The notes below the pieces were generated by a model, which saw only the letters and a list, made by a program, of their open reading frames with translations, searched no databases and was not told the DNA's origin. From NCBI GenBank assembly GCA_029834535.1, contig JAQMWT010000317.1, forward strand, positions 372,001-436,000: a stretch of 64,000 bases of DNA. The letters run 5' to 3'. How positions within the stretch are numbered: position 1 is the first letter of the stretch; each line of letters starts with the position of its first letter. A program made the position numbers and the translations under genes. This DNA comes from Chrysophaeum taylorii (taxonomy: Eukaryota > Sar > Pelagophyceae > Pelagomonadales > Pelagomonadaceae). Positions 39,593 to 49,785 of the stretch are shown in pieces.

Positions 39593-40624
39593 TTAAAGCA
39601 GGTCATGGTTGAGTGGTCCCAGCGGACTAGAAGGAACATCGTGCTGCTCCTGCGGCGAAGAGAAGATGCGTGATCTCGGCACGTTTTTCTCTATGTCGCC
39701 GTCGTCGTAGGAGATGTCAAAGAGGCCATCTTGATGGTCGGCAACGATGCGGCCCTTGTAGAATCGGCGGCCGCCGCGAAAGCGCGCTCGGACCGCGCCA
39801 CCGACGCACAGCGGCACATTTGATTCGTAAAGTCCGGCATTTGGTTGGTCAAGTCTGGCGACGAGGTCCTCGAGCTCTTGCGTGCCCTTGGCCTTTAGCT
39901 TGAGGCTCGGCGCGCCCGCGGGCGAGACGTAGTTCCAGGTGTCCAAGGTCTTGGCGTACGTGAGTCCTTTGGGGCGCTCCAAAGGAAGCGCGGCGCCAGC
40001 GTGCCGTTCGCTTTCCCACGCTCTGTCCGAGAGCGTTGCGGTCCGGCCTTTCTTCGCGGACAGGGGCGAAGGAGCGGGCGGCGGGACTTCTTCCGTCGCC
40101 TCGCTCCGCTCGGCCGAGGAGTTTAGGGAGGCCGAGGGTCCGACGTAGTCAAATAAATGGACCGGCTGTTTTCGCGCGCGTTTTTTGGTGCTCTCGGGTG
40201 CTTTCATCACTGGCTTTCGCTTGGCCGCCGGCTTACTCTTGATAACCACCTTCGTCGGCTTGGCCTTCGTCGGCTTGGGCTTCGCCTTGCGGGGTCTTGC
40301 CGAGTCGTTGGCCGCATCTTCGAGAAGCGATTTGGTGTCGGCAACGAGGTGCACCTTGCACGCTGTAGCGCGCGACGTCTCGGGCAGCACGTCGCCACCG
40401 ATTTGGGCCGTTTCTGCCAGAAGCAGCAACGTCCCGTCTTCCTCTTGCAACGACAGCGAAACTACAGACGGACTCTCCGTTGACGACGCCTGGTATTGCT
40501 TTGACACCACGTCCTGCACGACCGCCATCACTTCTCCAACCTGCATATCACTCGTCGCCGTCACGAGGATATCCCGAGGTAGCGGCGGACATCTCACCAT
40601 GAGCCTGTACTTGCTCGCCGCCAT
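39593..40624 (-). CDS. Tudor-like domain protein
   Basis: A single-exon protein of 343 residues. Near the C terminus (about 265-315) lies a Tudor-type beta barrel: VGGAVRARFRGGRRFYKGRI followed by LFDISYDDGDIEKNVPRSRI, with the aromatic and acidic positions that bind methylated Lys or Arg in many Tudor domains. The first 95 residues (YRLMVRCPPLPRDILVTA and onwards) could be a small beta-rich fold, possibly ubiquitin-like. The middle is basic (KPKPTKAKPTKVVIKSK), so nuclear location is likely. Function is not known. A chromatin reader role is inference. Confidence 0.75.
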   Translation of the reverse strand: MAASKYRLMVRCPPLPRDILVTATSDMQVGEVMAVVQDVVSKQYQASSTESPSVVSLSLQEEDGTLLLLAETAQIGGDVLPETSRATACKVHLVADTKSLLEDAANDSARPRKAKPKPTKAKPTKVVIKSKPAAKRKPVMKAPESTKKRARKQPVHLFDYVGPSASLNSSAERSEATEEVPPPAPSPLSAKKGRTATLSDRAWESERHAGAALPLERPKGLTYAKTLDTWNYVSPAGAPSLKLKAKGTQELEDLVARLDQPNAGLYESNVPLCVGGAVRARFRGGRRFYKGRIVADHQDGLFDISYDDGDIEKNVPRSRIFSSPQEQHDVPSSPLGPLNHDLL

Positions 40625-40967
40625 CCCCGAAACGCCCGCTGGCGCTCACCAACACGCGCGTCGCGATCCTTCTGAACGAGTCGTTCCACTCCACCCAGAG
40701 CACCCCGAACGGCGTCAACGAACGTGATCTCTTGCGATCACCTGCCTCAAAAAAATGTTTTTTTTACCGTTGAGCGTGACGTTGGGCGTGAGCACGGTTG
40801 ATCGTGTGGACGAGATCGAAGATATAATATCCCGCTTCGAAGCCAAATCAGGGTCTAAAAAACGGTTTCCTTCATGACTTTTGATCCTTGTCACATAGTT
40901 ACTATCCTGCACGAGATCCCGCGATATACATTGAATGAAGGACTACGCACCCATCGCGTACTCAGAT

Positions 40968-41002
<35 letters not shown>

Positions 41003-41076
41003 GCACGAAAATTCTTCTTCCACAGCAAGATTCGATCTCGACAGTTGCTCGGAGTCTCCTCTTGTGCCTTGAGGCA
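40625..41076. other. Intergenic region with GAAA repeat
   Basis: About 450 nt. A (GAAA)n microsatellite lies at 40970-41001. No gene seen. Confidence 0.35.
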
Positions 41077-42309
41077 CTAGTAGGGGTCGGCCCTGCACAA
41101 GACGACGAGGTGGGTGCGAAGGCCTACAACTACGTGCTCCGTAGCGCGGGGGCGAGCTACACCGAGGTAGAGGAGCGCGAGCCCAGGGCGAGGTTCGTGG
41201 GTTGCGATGCAGTCTGCACACGACGCGTCGTCATGAGGCGTACCGATTCCGCCGCGGTGGAAGAAGGTGCGACCACCGGCGGAGGGCACGCGAGCGCCAA
41301 CGCAGACATCAATAGTGACCGCGGAGGCGTCAACGTGTATCTCCGAGGGGGCTACAGACTCCGGATGCCGTCGCACGACAAAGGCGCGGCGGTGGGCAAA
41401 CTGCGTTGCTTCCATCTCGAAGATAACCGGGAGGTCCAGCACGCTGACTAAGCCGTCGACGAGACGGCCGAGGCCTCGGTCGGGCGGAAGAGCTAGGTCG
41501 TTTTCTGCCGCCCAGGCGTCGATCGCGTCTATCTCGGCGAGGAGGTCGTCGACAAAGGACGAGCGGAACGCGACGACAACCACACCGTCCGAAAGGATCT
41601 CGCGGTGGGTGACGACTTCATCCTTCGGCGGTTGATAGACGCCGCGTCGCTTCGGGACGTAGTCGGTCGCGAGGCGAACTCGGGTGCGGTCGTGCGCGAG
41701 CGCAAGCGCCCGAGCCTCGCGCTTGCGCTCGCGGCGGCGCACGATAACCTCGCGGGCTTCCGCGCGGAGGACGTCGAGGCTCGGTATGTCGGCGTCGGGC
41801 TCGAGTAATCGCGCTATGGCGAGGCGGTCTTCAGCGACGCCCAAGCGAAGGCAGACGTCGCGCGGCGTCGCCGCGTCGCCGTCGCGGCGCGAGGCCTCGG
41901 CCCCGCCCGCGACGAGTCGTCGCACGGCCTCGAGCCTCGCGTGCGCGGCGGCGAGGTGCAGCGGCGTCGTTCCTGTCGGCGTGTCGAGGTCCGTGCCGAA
42001 GGCGATGCCGCCAAGCTGCCCCACGCTCCTCGCCTCGAGTGTTGCCGCGTTCGGCGACGCGCCCGCGGCGAGTAGCAAATCCACGATCGTCGCGTTCCCC
42101 TGCGCGGCCGCATGGTGCAGCGGCGTGAGGGAATCCAAGTCGCGCCCGTCGACGGCCTCGCCGGCCTCAAGCAAAGCGCCGACCATCGCCTCCGCTTCGT
42201 AGATGGCGGCCGCGTGCAGCGGCGACGACCGCCTGTCGCGCCATTTACCGATCACCTCGTGCGCCCGCGACGCATTCGACTCGGCGACCAGAGCGAGGAC
42301 ATCGTCCAT
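41077..42309 (-). CDS. Ankyrin-repeat 2OG-Fe(II) oxygenase-like protein
   Basis: A 410-residue protein. Residues 25-160 hold about four ankyrin repeats (SPLHAAAIYEAEAMVGALLE, TPLHHAAAQGN, TPLHLAAAHARL). The C-terminal half looks like a prolyl-hydroxylase-type double-stranded beta helix: HxD at H325-D327 (EIHVDASAVTIDVCVG), a glycine-rich turn (GGRTFFH), and a distal His at about 392 with a nearby Arg (EHVVVGLRTHLVV). These are the Fe(II) and 2-oxoglutarate ligands in the family. Substrate unknown. The ankyrin part may select a protein target. Start at MDDVLALV. The longer frame opens with a TTG and includes a GTAAGT...CAG stretch of 27 nt, too short for a normal intron. Confidence 0.75.
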   Translation of the reverse strand: MDDVLALVAESNASRAHEVIGKWRDRRSSPLHAAAIYEAEAMVGALLEAGEAVDGRDLDSLTPLHHAAAQGNATIVDLLLAAGASPNAATLEARSVGQLGGIAFGTDLDTPTGTTPLHLAAAHARLEAVRRLVAGGAEASRRDGDAATPRDVCLRLGVAEDRLAIARLLEPDADIPSLDVLRAEAREVIVRRRERKREARALALAHDRTRVRLATDYVPKRRGVYQPPKDEVVTHREILSDGVVVVAFRSSFVDDLLAEIDAIDAWAAENDLALPPDRGLGRLVDGLVSVLDLPVIFEMEATQFAHRRAFVVRRHPESVAPSEIHVDASAVTIDVCVGARVPSAGGRTFFHRGGIGTPHDDASCADCIATHEPRPGLALLYLGVARPRATEHVVVGLRTHLVVLCRADPY

Positions 42310-43229
42310 CTGAAGGTGGCGACCTTTCTCACTTACCCCAGTCCAGAAAAAAATGAGCAATCCATGCCTCTGGAGCGACTGTGCGCCGGCGACGCGGTCT
42401 TGCCGAATGATAAGGACACGACCGCTGCCAATGCTGAGGAGGGCGTCGCGTTAAGGCATGCCGAGGTGTCTTCGCTCCACGCTCTTGACACGATACGGGC
42501 TGTTTCGTTTTTGTCTCGACTCACGGTGAGTCACATCGTATGCTTGGCCCAGTCTCACGACAAGGCCGACCTGTAGACGACATGCGCCGTGTCGCCACGC
42601 CAACGAGGAGTGGGTGTTTAGCTTGCTCGAAGTCAGATGCGGCTGCTGCTGCTTTCGCCATTCTCGCCCAAGAATGTGCCCGCGTCCGTCTGCCACCCGA
42701 TTATTTAAGCGATTGGCAGACGGCGTTCGGGAGACCAATCGTCATACATACAAGCGCTTGGCAAACCAATCGTCGCGTCACCTCGTCGAAAGCGCAAAGC
42801 TCATCGTTAAACCAAAGATCAATTCCTAAATCCGCGGCGAACGATTTATAGTCCGCGTGTCGTTGATCATCTTAGCGCACTACACGCTGGATCGTCGTTC
42901 GACCGACCAAGCCTGTTTGTTTCCCCAGCAATACAGTCATCTCCGGCTTCTTCTTCTTCTTCTTCTTCTTCTTCTTCTTCTTCTTCTAGTGGGCAGGAAG
43001 ATAACCTCGAAAAAAAAAAGCAAGCTGGCTCTCGCGAAATGTATGTTAGGTACCGCTCGCAGGTCGCTCGGGCGCTCTCCTTAGAACGGGGCGTGCCCTG
43101 GCGCGGCTAGTGGGGGATCGGCCACATCATCAAGTTGGCGTGCGCCGCGGCGATGGACCCACACCTTGAACAACAACAACAAGAAGAGGCCACCCACCCG
43201 GATGATAAGGACAACATCGACAACGAGGT
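42310..43229. other. Intergenic region with CTT repeat
   Basis: A 920-nt gap. It has a (CTT)n microsatellite at 42948-42986, an A run near 43010 and an AAC repeat at 43170-43180. Small frames on both strands have no domain, and no RNA gene was seen. Confidence 0.35.
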
Positions 43230-44138
43230 TCAGGGATGATAGAACAAATCAAGAAGCCCCGCGGTGCCGGGAGGGGCGTCTTTGGCGTTTCGGCGGGTTT
43301 TCGTCGCGTCGTTTTTCGGGTGGATCCGAAGAATGGCGAACGATCCCCGGCGATGAGATATTCTTCCTCTTCTTCTCTTTCCCCTTATCTTCCCCCCGAA
43401 TGTCACGGAGGATGCCCATGAGGAAAGCCGACGGAGAAGCGAGGTTGTTGCGGTGGTGCTTTTTCTTGTTAACGATTTTCCCGTGTTTTTTTTCTTGGTC
43501 GAGACGTAGTCGGCGATAAGCGAGAGGGCGCCGGCAGCCTGGTCCTCCTCGAAGTCACGGAGAAAGTCGCGGGCGCGGGCGTCGACGTCGGCCACCTTGA
43601 ATCCGCCGCGGGCGCGCGCGACGGCGGCGTCGACGAGGCGGTCGACGTCGGCCGCCGAGAGACGGCGCGCGGCCGAGGGAGGCGGGCGCGGCGCGCTCGC
43701 GTCGTCGGCTTTTTCGGTCCGCTTGAGGACGCCGATCGCGTAGGCCGAGGCATTGGTTATTGAGGCGGCCTTGGCGGTGGTAGCGAGAACTCTCTCGACG
43801 ACGGCGTGCGACGTCCGGCGAAGCGCGTCGAGGGCTTTGGCGTCGAGGTCGAGGTCGTGCCGGGAGGCGAGCGCCGAGACAGCGGACGCCGACAACGCGA
43901 CGCGGCGCCCCCTGTCGTCGAATTCGTCCCCGAGCACGGTGCCCCCCAACTCCTTGGCGACGCGCCTCGCGGCGGCCTCGTCGACGCAGACCACGAAGCT
44001 TCTTTTCGCCGTCCGGCGCACCTCCTCGATGAGGAGGTCGGTTTTTAACGACGAGGGGGGCGCATCATCAAGAAGAACCGTTCTCGCCTTCTGGTCGCGC
44101 CATCGCGCCTTCTTCTTCTTGGGGTTGGTGGGCATCAT
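43230..44138 (-). CDS. Hypothetical protein, mostly helical
   Basis: An open frame of 302 residues from the double Met before PTNPKKKKARWRD. It has a basic N terminus, an alpha/beta-looking part (SFVVCVDEAAARRVAKELGG) and a helical part with ITNASAYAIGVLKRTE, which resembles the NPSAYxxxVL motif seen in many algal proteins of unknown role. The last 80 residues are basic and Ser/Thr-rich and may contain an unrecognised intron. It is divergent from the PI4-kinase gene with 208 nt between starts. I do not recognise the family. Confidence 0.55.
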   Translation of the reverse strand: MMPTNPKKKKARWRDQKARTVLLDDAPPSSLKTDLLIEEVRRTAKRSFVVCVDEAAARRVAKELGGTVLGDEFDDRGRRVALSASAVSALASRHDLDLDAKALDALRRTSHAVVERVLATTAKAASITNASAYAIGVLKRTEKADDASAPRPPPSAARRLSAADVDRLVDAAVARARGGFKVADVDARARDFLRDFEEDQAAGALSLIADYVSTKKKNTGKSLTRKSTTATTSLLRRLSSWASSVTFGGKIRGKRRRGRISHRRGSFAILRIHPKNDATKTRRNAKDAPPGTAGLLDLFYHP

Positions 44139-44346
44139 CCTTGCCGTGGTGACGTCACGGCGGCGGTCTCTCTCGTTCCTTTCATCAAAAATTGAGTGAG
44201 GCGATGGTAGTTCCCTCGTCGTTGTTGGCTTAGGAGCCGCAGTGCTGGAGCTGTGGGGTTTGTCGGCGGGGTCGAGTCCTCCTCCTCCTCCTCGTCTGGG
44301 GGCGGCCCAGAGGACGCGGGTTGTCGGACGGGAGAGCGTGGAATAC

Positions 44347-47340
44347 ATGGGCCTAGGGCCATCATCGCAGCAACAGGCCTTCGTGTCGCAGCACGAGGCA
44401 GACCTCGCGTCGGTGGAGCGGCTCCTCGCGCGCGACGGGGGTCCGGGTCTGGATGCGGGGACGACGATGATGCTGTTGTGGAAGTGCCGGCGGGACCCGC
44501 GGCACGTCGCGGCCGCCGCGTCGTGGTTAGAGAAGCAAAGCGACGCGAGACACGCGTTCGACGGCGTCGAGCTCTACTTACCCCAGCTCGCGCACATGCT
44601 GGTGCACCTCGACGTCGACTGGCCCGCCGGAACCCTCGAGCGGTTCTGCCTGGTCGTCGCGCAGCAGTCGCCGCACTTCGCGCTCCAGCTCCACTGGATT
44701 TTGCGCTCGGCGATGGAAGACTACGCGCCCGCGGCCGACGGCTCGGGCGGGCACGAGCTCTATTATCGTCGGTGCGCGCACCTCGACGAGGACGTCGAGA
44801 GCGTGGTGGCGCACGGTTCGGCGCGGCCCCAGGAGCTCGAGGAATTGTACGCGAGGGGCGCCATAGGGCGCGACGAGCTCGGGGACAGGAGCCGGACCGA
44901 GTCGAGGTCGCTCGCGAAGCGACTGGTCGAAGGCGCGCTGCGACCCATGCTGCGCGCCGTCGAAGGCGGCACGGAGGTTTCGTTGGTGGACCCGACCTTC
45001 GTGCCGCACCGAAAGCCATCGTACGAGGGGGCCCTCCGGTGGCGCCGGGAGAGCTCCTCGGAGGTGGCCGCGAAACACCCGAAAAAGTGCGCCAGCCTCG
45101 GGACCTGCTGCGGGCTCGCGCACTCGAGACCCCGGTGGGTCTCCGGCTGGGGCAAGATCGAGGGCCGGAGCCTGCTGGTGTACGTGGGGTCCCCCACCCC
45201 GCGGCTGGTGCGCGCGCTCCCGCTCGACGGCGCTACCGTCACGGCGACGACGACAACTTGGGCGGCGTCGACGACGCGCGGTTTCGAGTTCGTGGTCGCG
45301 CCGCGCGAGGCGTCGTCGTTCGCGCCCGCGCGCCTCCGCGCCGTGACCGAGGCCGCGCGCACAAAGTGGGTCGAGCATCTCACGGCCGAATCCACCCGCG
45401 ATCCGCGCGCTCCGCCGCCGGCCGAGCACGACGTCGAGGCCTCGCCTCGCCGCCTTCGCGCCGACGCGCTCGCGCGCCGCAGGTACGACATGTTCGAGCG
45501 CGAGCGCCAGTTCGCCGAGGATTTGGTCGGGGTCGCCGAGACCCTCCGCGCGCTCCCGCGCGACCGCCGCCAGCGCGAGCTCGCCCGGTGCCTCCGCGCC
45601 GTCGCGGTCCCGCGCCTGGCTTACCTTCCGCTCTGCAACTCGACCGACAAGTGGCGCACCGTCCTCGCCGTCGTATCCGACGAGGGCAGCGTCTTCAACA
45701 CCAAGGAGCGCTGCCCCTGCCTCATCTACTTCGAGACGGCCTACGAAAAGGGCCTCGAGGGCCTGGACGTCGCCAACGTCGTCCACGCCTACGTCGCGCA
45801 GGACAAGATCGACGACGCCCGCGTCTACGACGACGACGATACTGCCGCCGCCGAGGAAAGCGGCTGCGGCGATCTTGTCCCGCGCGATCGACGCGACTCC
45901 GACGAAGGCAAGTATTCTGTCCGCGAATCAGCAGCCAACTCGTACGACACCGTAGATGATCTCCTGCCCAGAAATGCAGAGGAGGAGGAGGAGGAGGAGG
46001 AGGAGGATGAGCGCCGCGAGGAGTCGAAGGTGCCGCCCGCGACGGCGACGACGACGACGCCCGCGACGACGACGACGACGACGACGCCGACGAGATCATC
46101 CTGGCGGCGCAGCCCGCCCTCGACGCCGCCGACCTCGATGTCGAAAACGACCCTCGCCAAGGCGATCGAGCGCGCGCGCACCGCAGCCGTCTCGATCTGG
46201 CGGCCAGACGACCAGCGGCCCGCGGTCCAACAAACGACGACCATATCGCCGCTCCAGCCCGCCCAAGAGGCGGCGAGCCCGCCGCACCCGCACGGCCTCT
46301 CGGCGCAGGCCGAGCGCATCCACGAGCGCGCGACCAGGGTCCTCGAGTTTTGGCGCGAGCAGCTACAGTCGGCGATCTCTTACGACGGCGGGCCCGCGCC
46401 CCGACAACGATCGGAGAGCGCCGACCGAATCGACTCTGGACCGCGCCGCGCGGCCGAGCGGCACCCCTCGTACGGCGAGGGCTTTGGCGAAAAGGAGACC
46501 AAGATTCGCGCGAAATCGCATCTCGCCAGACTCGAGCCCTCGTGGGCGCTCCGGGCGGTCATCGTCAAGTCCAACGACGACCTCCGCCAGGAGGTCTTTA
46601 TCGTGCAGCTCATCTCGCGCTACGCGGCCCTCTTCGCCGCGCGCAAGCTCCCCCTCTACCTCCGTCCCTACAGAATCGTCGCGCTCTCGGCGTCGACGGG
46701 CCTCGTCGAGCTGGTCCCGGACTCGACCAGCCTCGACAAGCTCTACGCCAAGCCCGGCTTCCCGGGCCTCAAGGCCCACTTCGTCGAGGTCCACGGGGAA
46801 GAAGGCTCCGAACACTTCGAAAAGGCGAGGTCGAACTTCATCCAGTCGGCCGCCGCCGCCGCTTTTATTACCTACGTCCTCGCGATCAAGGACCGCCACA
46901 ACGGCAATCTCCTTCTCACCGCCTCCGGTCGCCTCGTTCACATCGACTTTGGCTTCTGCTTGGGCCACGCCACGGGCGGCGCCTTTTCCCTCGAGCAGTT
47001 CGCCCCCTTCAAGCTCACCAAGGACATGGCCGCCTTGATGGGCGCCCGCGGAATGCGCCTCTTCGCCGACGCCTTCGCCGACGCCTGCGTCGCCTCCCGC
47101 GCCAATCTCGAAGAGGTCTCCACGCTCATCGAGATCATGCAGTTCAAGTCCCGCCTTCCCTGCTTCCGGGCGCAAAAAAATAAGGACGTCGTCAAGAACT
47201 TCAAAGCGAGGCACTTTCTCCACCTTTCCGACGCCCAGCTCCGCGCCAAGGCCGCCTCGCTCGTCCACCAATCCCTCAACAACACCGGTACCTACCTCTA
47301 CGACGTCTTCCAAAACAAGACCAACGGCATCGCCTTCTAG
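44347..47340 (+). CDS. PI4KB: Phosphatidylinositol 4-kinase beta (PI4KB/PIK1)
   Basis: A single-exon protein of 997 residues. It makes PI4P at the Golgi. The N terminus (YLPQLAHMLVHLDVDW, FALQLHWILRSAMEDY) is the helical lipid kinase unique domain. A middle segment reads YLPLCNSTDKWRTVLAVVSD and KERCPCLIYFET, as in type III PI4-kinase beta. After a disordered linker with Glu and Thr runs, the kinase domain occupies about 710-997: LRAVIVKSNDDLRQEVFIVQL, the catalytic loop IKDRHNGNLLL near 849, HIDFGFCLG near 865, and the end GTYLYDVFQNKTNGIAF. All catalytic residues are present. Start at MGLGPSSQQQ, the first in-frame ATG. Earlier frame sequence lacks one. Confidence 0.95.
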   Translation: MGLGPSSQQQAFVSQHEADLASVERLLARDGGPGLDAGTTMMLLWKCRRDPRHVAAAASWLEKQSDARHAFDGVELYLPQLAHMLVHLDVDWPAGTLERFCLVVAQQSPHFALQLHWILRSAMEDYAPAADGSGGHELYYRRCAHLDEDVESVVAHGSARPQELEELYARGAIGRDELGDRSRTESRSLAKRLVEGALRPMLRAVEGGTEVSLVDPTFVPHRKPSYEGALRWRRESSSEVAAKHPKKCASLGTCCGLAHSRPRWVSGWGKIEGRSLLVYVGSPTPRLVRALPLDGATVTATTTTWAASTTRGFEFVVAPREASSFAPARLRAVTEAARTKWVEHLTAESTRDPRAPPPAEHDVEASPRRLRADALARRRYDMFERERQFAEDLVGVAETLRALPRDRRQRELARCLRAVAVPRLAYLPLCNSTDKWRTVLAVVSDEGSVFNTKERCPCLIYFETAYEKGLEGLDVANVVHAYVAQDKIDDARVYDDDDTAAAEESGCGDLVPRDRRDSDEGKYSVRESAANSYDTVDDLLPRNAEEEEEEEEEDERREESKVPPATATTTTPATTTTTTTPTRSSWRRSPPSTPPTSMSKTTLAKAIERARTAAVSIWRPDDQRPAVQQTTTISPLQPAQEAASPPHPHGLSAQAERIHERATRVLEFWREQLQSAISYDGGPAPRQRSESADRIDSGPRRAAERHPSYGEGFGEKETKIRAKSHLARLEPSWALRAVIVKSNDDLRQEVFIVQLISRYAALFAARKLPLYLRPYRIVALSASTGLVELVPDSTSLDKLYAKPGFPGLKAHFVEVHGEEGSEHFEKARSNFIQSAAAAAFITYVLAIKDRHNGNLLLTASGRLVHIDFGFCLGHATGGAFSLEQFAPFKLTKDMAALMGARGMRLFADAFADACVASRANLEEVSTLIEIMQFKSRLPCFRAQKNKDVVKNFKARHFLHLSDAQLRAKAASLVHQSLNNTGTYLYDVFQNKTNGIAF

Positions 47341-47449
47341 GCCGGGGGAGAGAGAGATCTGGCGAGACCCCCCCCTTGTTTTGCTTTACGCTTTGCGAGG
47401 GTTATTTATTTATTATTCGATAACCCGCGTCGTCGTCGTCGTCGTCGTC

Positions 47450-49138
47450 ATGGCTGCTGCTGGTGCTGCTGCTGCCGCTGATGGTGTCGTTGAGGACGAG
47501 GAGGAGGATACAATAAGGCACGCGTCGTCGTTCGCAACGCTGGTAGACAACAACGACCAAGAGGAGGAGGAGGAGGAGGTCTCTTCGTCTTCGCCGCCGC
47601 CACCACCACCGACACCGGCACAAACGAGTCGCGGCAGTTCGAAGAATAAGAATAAAAAGAAGAAGAAGAAGAAAAATCCGACGACGAAGCAGACGAGTCC
47701 TGCGACCGAGGAGGACGAGGAGGCTGTCCTCGCGGCGGCGATGAGGGAGGCGGCGGTGGCGCGCGACTCGCCGGGCGAGGCCCCGCGACCGTCTTACCTA
47801 CGCTTCGACGTTTCTCGGCTCGACGCGGATCGCGAGTTGAGGTCGCGTCTTGGCGAGTCGAGCGCCAGGCGACGGCTCGATCGCAAGCGGCGCGGCGTGT
47901 TTCCCGAGGCGTTCGACGGCGATTTCGGCGAGCCGCCGTCTTTCGCTCGGGGCGGCGCGCGCTGGGACGGCGCGGACGCGGTCGCGAGCGACGACTGGGC
48001 GCGAGCGAGCCGCGAACTGGCAGCGTGCCGCGGGGACCCCAACGAACTCGCCACGCTGTGCGCGCGACGACCCTTCCACGCCCCCTCGCTCGTCGCGACG
48101 GCCGTCGCCGCCTGCGCTCTCGGCAGAGCCGACCTCGCGGAAGCCCTCGTACGCCGCGCTTTGAGGGCCTACACGACGGGCGACGCCGCGCGCCACAAGG
48201 TGCTCGCCGGCACCTTCCGCGCAAACGAGGCCTCGGCCGCGCCGCTTTTTGAGGCGGCCTTCTTGGCCGCGCGCCTCGCCGCCATGAAGGGTGCGCCGGA
48301 GACGGCAGCGAACCTCTTCCGGTTCTGCCTTTCGCTCGATCCCGGCACCGATCCCAAGGGGGTACTGCTGCGCCTCCCCGCCGACCTCCTCGATGCCGAC
48401 GACCTCGACGCTCTCGACGACCTCGTCGCCGCGAGCCCCGACGTCCCGTGCGCGTGCCTCTGTAGGTCGCTCGCTTTTCTGCGCAAAGCGGACCGCCCCG
48501 CCGCGATCGACGCCCTCGCCGACGCCTTCCTTAAGTTCCCCCATCTCCTCCTCTGCCTCCTCGACGCCTGCGAGATCGTCGCGGATTCCTCTAATTTTCG
48601 GGATGTCCTCTGGCACGACCACTTCAGAAAGCACAACTGGATGAACAACCAAAAAAATTCTTACGCCGCCCTGGCGCTCCCGCGAGCCCTCGACGTCGCC
48701 TGCCTCCGCACCCGCCGAGCCTGGAAGCGCAACGTCGACATCCTCCTCGCCGCGGCCAAGCGCGTTGTCGACGACCCCGTTCGGGAGTCCGACCGCCTCG
48801 AAAAAGTCAGGCACGTCGACCGAGTCTGGTCGACGGGCCCGATGGTCAAATATGCGCGCTGCCCCGTCTCCGACTTCCAAGACACCTTTGAGCACCTCGG
48901 CCCGGACGCGGCCGCGGGCTTGGACGACTCCCTTCTCGCGCCCGAAGCGGCAGCCCGCTACCGCGACCTCCGAACCAATCGAGGGGGTCTTGTGCCCGAC
49001 CATCGTGGAGGCGACGTGCTCCTCATGGACCTCCTCGCCCATCTCCCCCCAGATCTCCAGGCCCACTATCAGGCGCAAGCGGAGGCTGGCGTCCCGCCCG
49101 CCGAACTCGAAGCCTCGCTCCTCCAGCTTCTCGCCTAG
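47450..49138 (+). CDS. TCF25: TCF25 / RQC1 family protein
   Basis: A single-exon protein of 562 residues. The yeast relative Rqc1 works with the Ltn1 E3 ligase in ribosome-associated quality control, clearing stalled nascent chains. The family pattern is clear. An acidic then Lys-rich N terminus (KNKKKKKKK from AAG repeats) comes first. Then YLRFDVSRLDADRELRSRLG, DPNELATLCARRPFH, and RADLAEALVRRALRAY follow, then AANLFRFCLSLDPGTDP and a helical repeat region through KFPHLLLCLLDAC. Length and order match TCF25. Start at the ATG right after the GTC repeat. The upstream frame has none. Confidence 0.88.
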   Translation: MAAAGAAAAADGVVEDEEEDTIRHASSFATLVDNNDQEEEEEEVSSSSPPPPPPTPAQTSRGSSKNKNKKKKKKKNPTTKQTSPATEEDEEAVLAAAMREAAVARDSPGEAPRPSYLRFDVSRLDADRELRSRLGESSARRRLDRKRRGVFPEAFDGDFGEPPSFARGGARWDGADAVASDDWARASRELAACRGDPNELATLCARRPFHAPSLVATAVAACALGRADLAEALVRRALRAYTTGDAARHKVLAGTFRANEASAAPLFEAAFLAARLAAMKGAPETAANLFRFCLSLDPGTDPKGVLLRLPADLLDADDLDALDDLVAASPDVPCACLCRSLAFLRKADRPAAIDALADAFLKFPHLLLCLLDACEIVADSSNFRDVLWHDHFRKHNWMNNQKNSYAALALPRALDVACLRTRRAWKRNVDILLAAAKRVVDDPVRESDRLEKVRHVDRVWSTGPMVKYARCPVSDFQDTFEHLGPDAAAGLDDSLLAPEAAARYRDLRTNRGGLVPDHRGGDVLLMDLLAHLPPDLQAHYQAQAEAGVPPAELEASLLQLLA

Positions 49139-49375
49139 TATCTCCTTCTTACGTTACAGCGATGCTGCAACACGTCGTCTCTTGGAGACCTGCGATGCAG
49201 CAAGGGGCCGCCCAAACCTCGAGCAACAATGTTTTGAATGTGTTGTCGCCAGCGATGTCGCCCACCCAGGCCAGGGCAAAAGGCCAAGGCCAATCAATCA
49301 ATCAATCAATCAATCAATTGACCGCCTGTGTTTGCCAACGGGGTTAGCCAGCCAGCCAACCAGCCAGCCTCGGCG
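49139..49375. other. Short intergenic region with CAAT repeat
   Basis: It holds a (CAAT)n microsatellite at 49291-49316 and CCAG repeats just before the next ATG. No gene seen. Confidence 0.35.
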
Positions 49376-49783
49376 ATGTTCTCCGACGCGCCCACCACAG
49401 GCCCGTACGCGCCTCCGTGCGGCTCTCGGTGCTTCGAGGGCGTTGCGCGCGGTAGCATGATCGGGGCGGCGTGGACCTTTGCATACGGCGCCGACGAAGC
49501 GCCAAAGGGTCGCGCATTTGGAACTACCCTCGCCCGAAACTGCTTCGGCTTTGCCTCGTTCCTCGGCGTCTACAGCGCCGTCACCTGCGCGGCCGAGAAG
49601 GCGCGCCGTAGGGACGACGGTCTCAACAACTTCCTCGGCGGCTGCGCGGCAGGCGCCTTCGCCGCGGTCGAGTCCCCCACCGTTCGCGCCGCCTTAGGCA
49701 CCTCTCTCGCCACCGGCATGGTCTGCGCCCTCTTTTACATGGCATTCAAACCCAGGACCCGCGAAGAAAACTGGTCTTTGTAA
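49376..49783 (+). CDS. Tim17/Tim22/Tim23-family membrane protein
   Basis: A 135-residue protein with four short Gly/Ala-rich membrane helices, as in the Tim17 superfamily of mitochondrial (or plastid) inner-membrane proteins: FEGVARGSMIGAAWTFAYG, ARNCFGFASFLGVYSAV, NNFLGGCAAGAFAAV and GTSLATGMVCALFYMAF. The second helix is followed by the charged loop CAAEKARRRDD typical of the family. Which subfamily (translocase subunit, complex I factor or peroxisomal) I cannot tell. Its stop codon is 2 nt from the stop of the convergent gene on the other strand. Confidence 0.75.
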   Translation: MFSDAPTTGPYAPPCGSRCFEGVARGSMIGAAWTFAYGADEAPKGRAFGTTLARNCFGFASFLGVYSAVTCAAEKARRRDDGLNNFLGGCAAGAFAAVESPTVRAALGTSLATGMVCALFYMAFKPRTREENWSL

Positions 49784-49785
49784 CA

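Noticed and set aside
42309-42360. Possible 27-nt intron before the ankyrin-oxygenase start
   Set aside because: GTAAGT and CAG are present, but 27 nt is shorter than any intron I can support here. A simple ATG start explains the gene.
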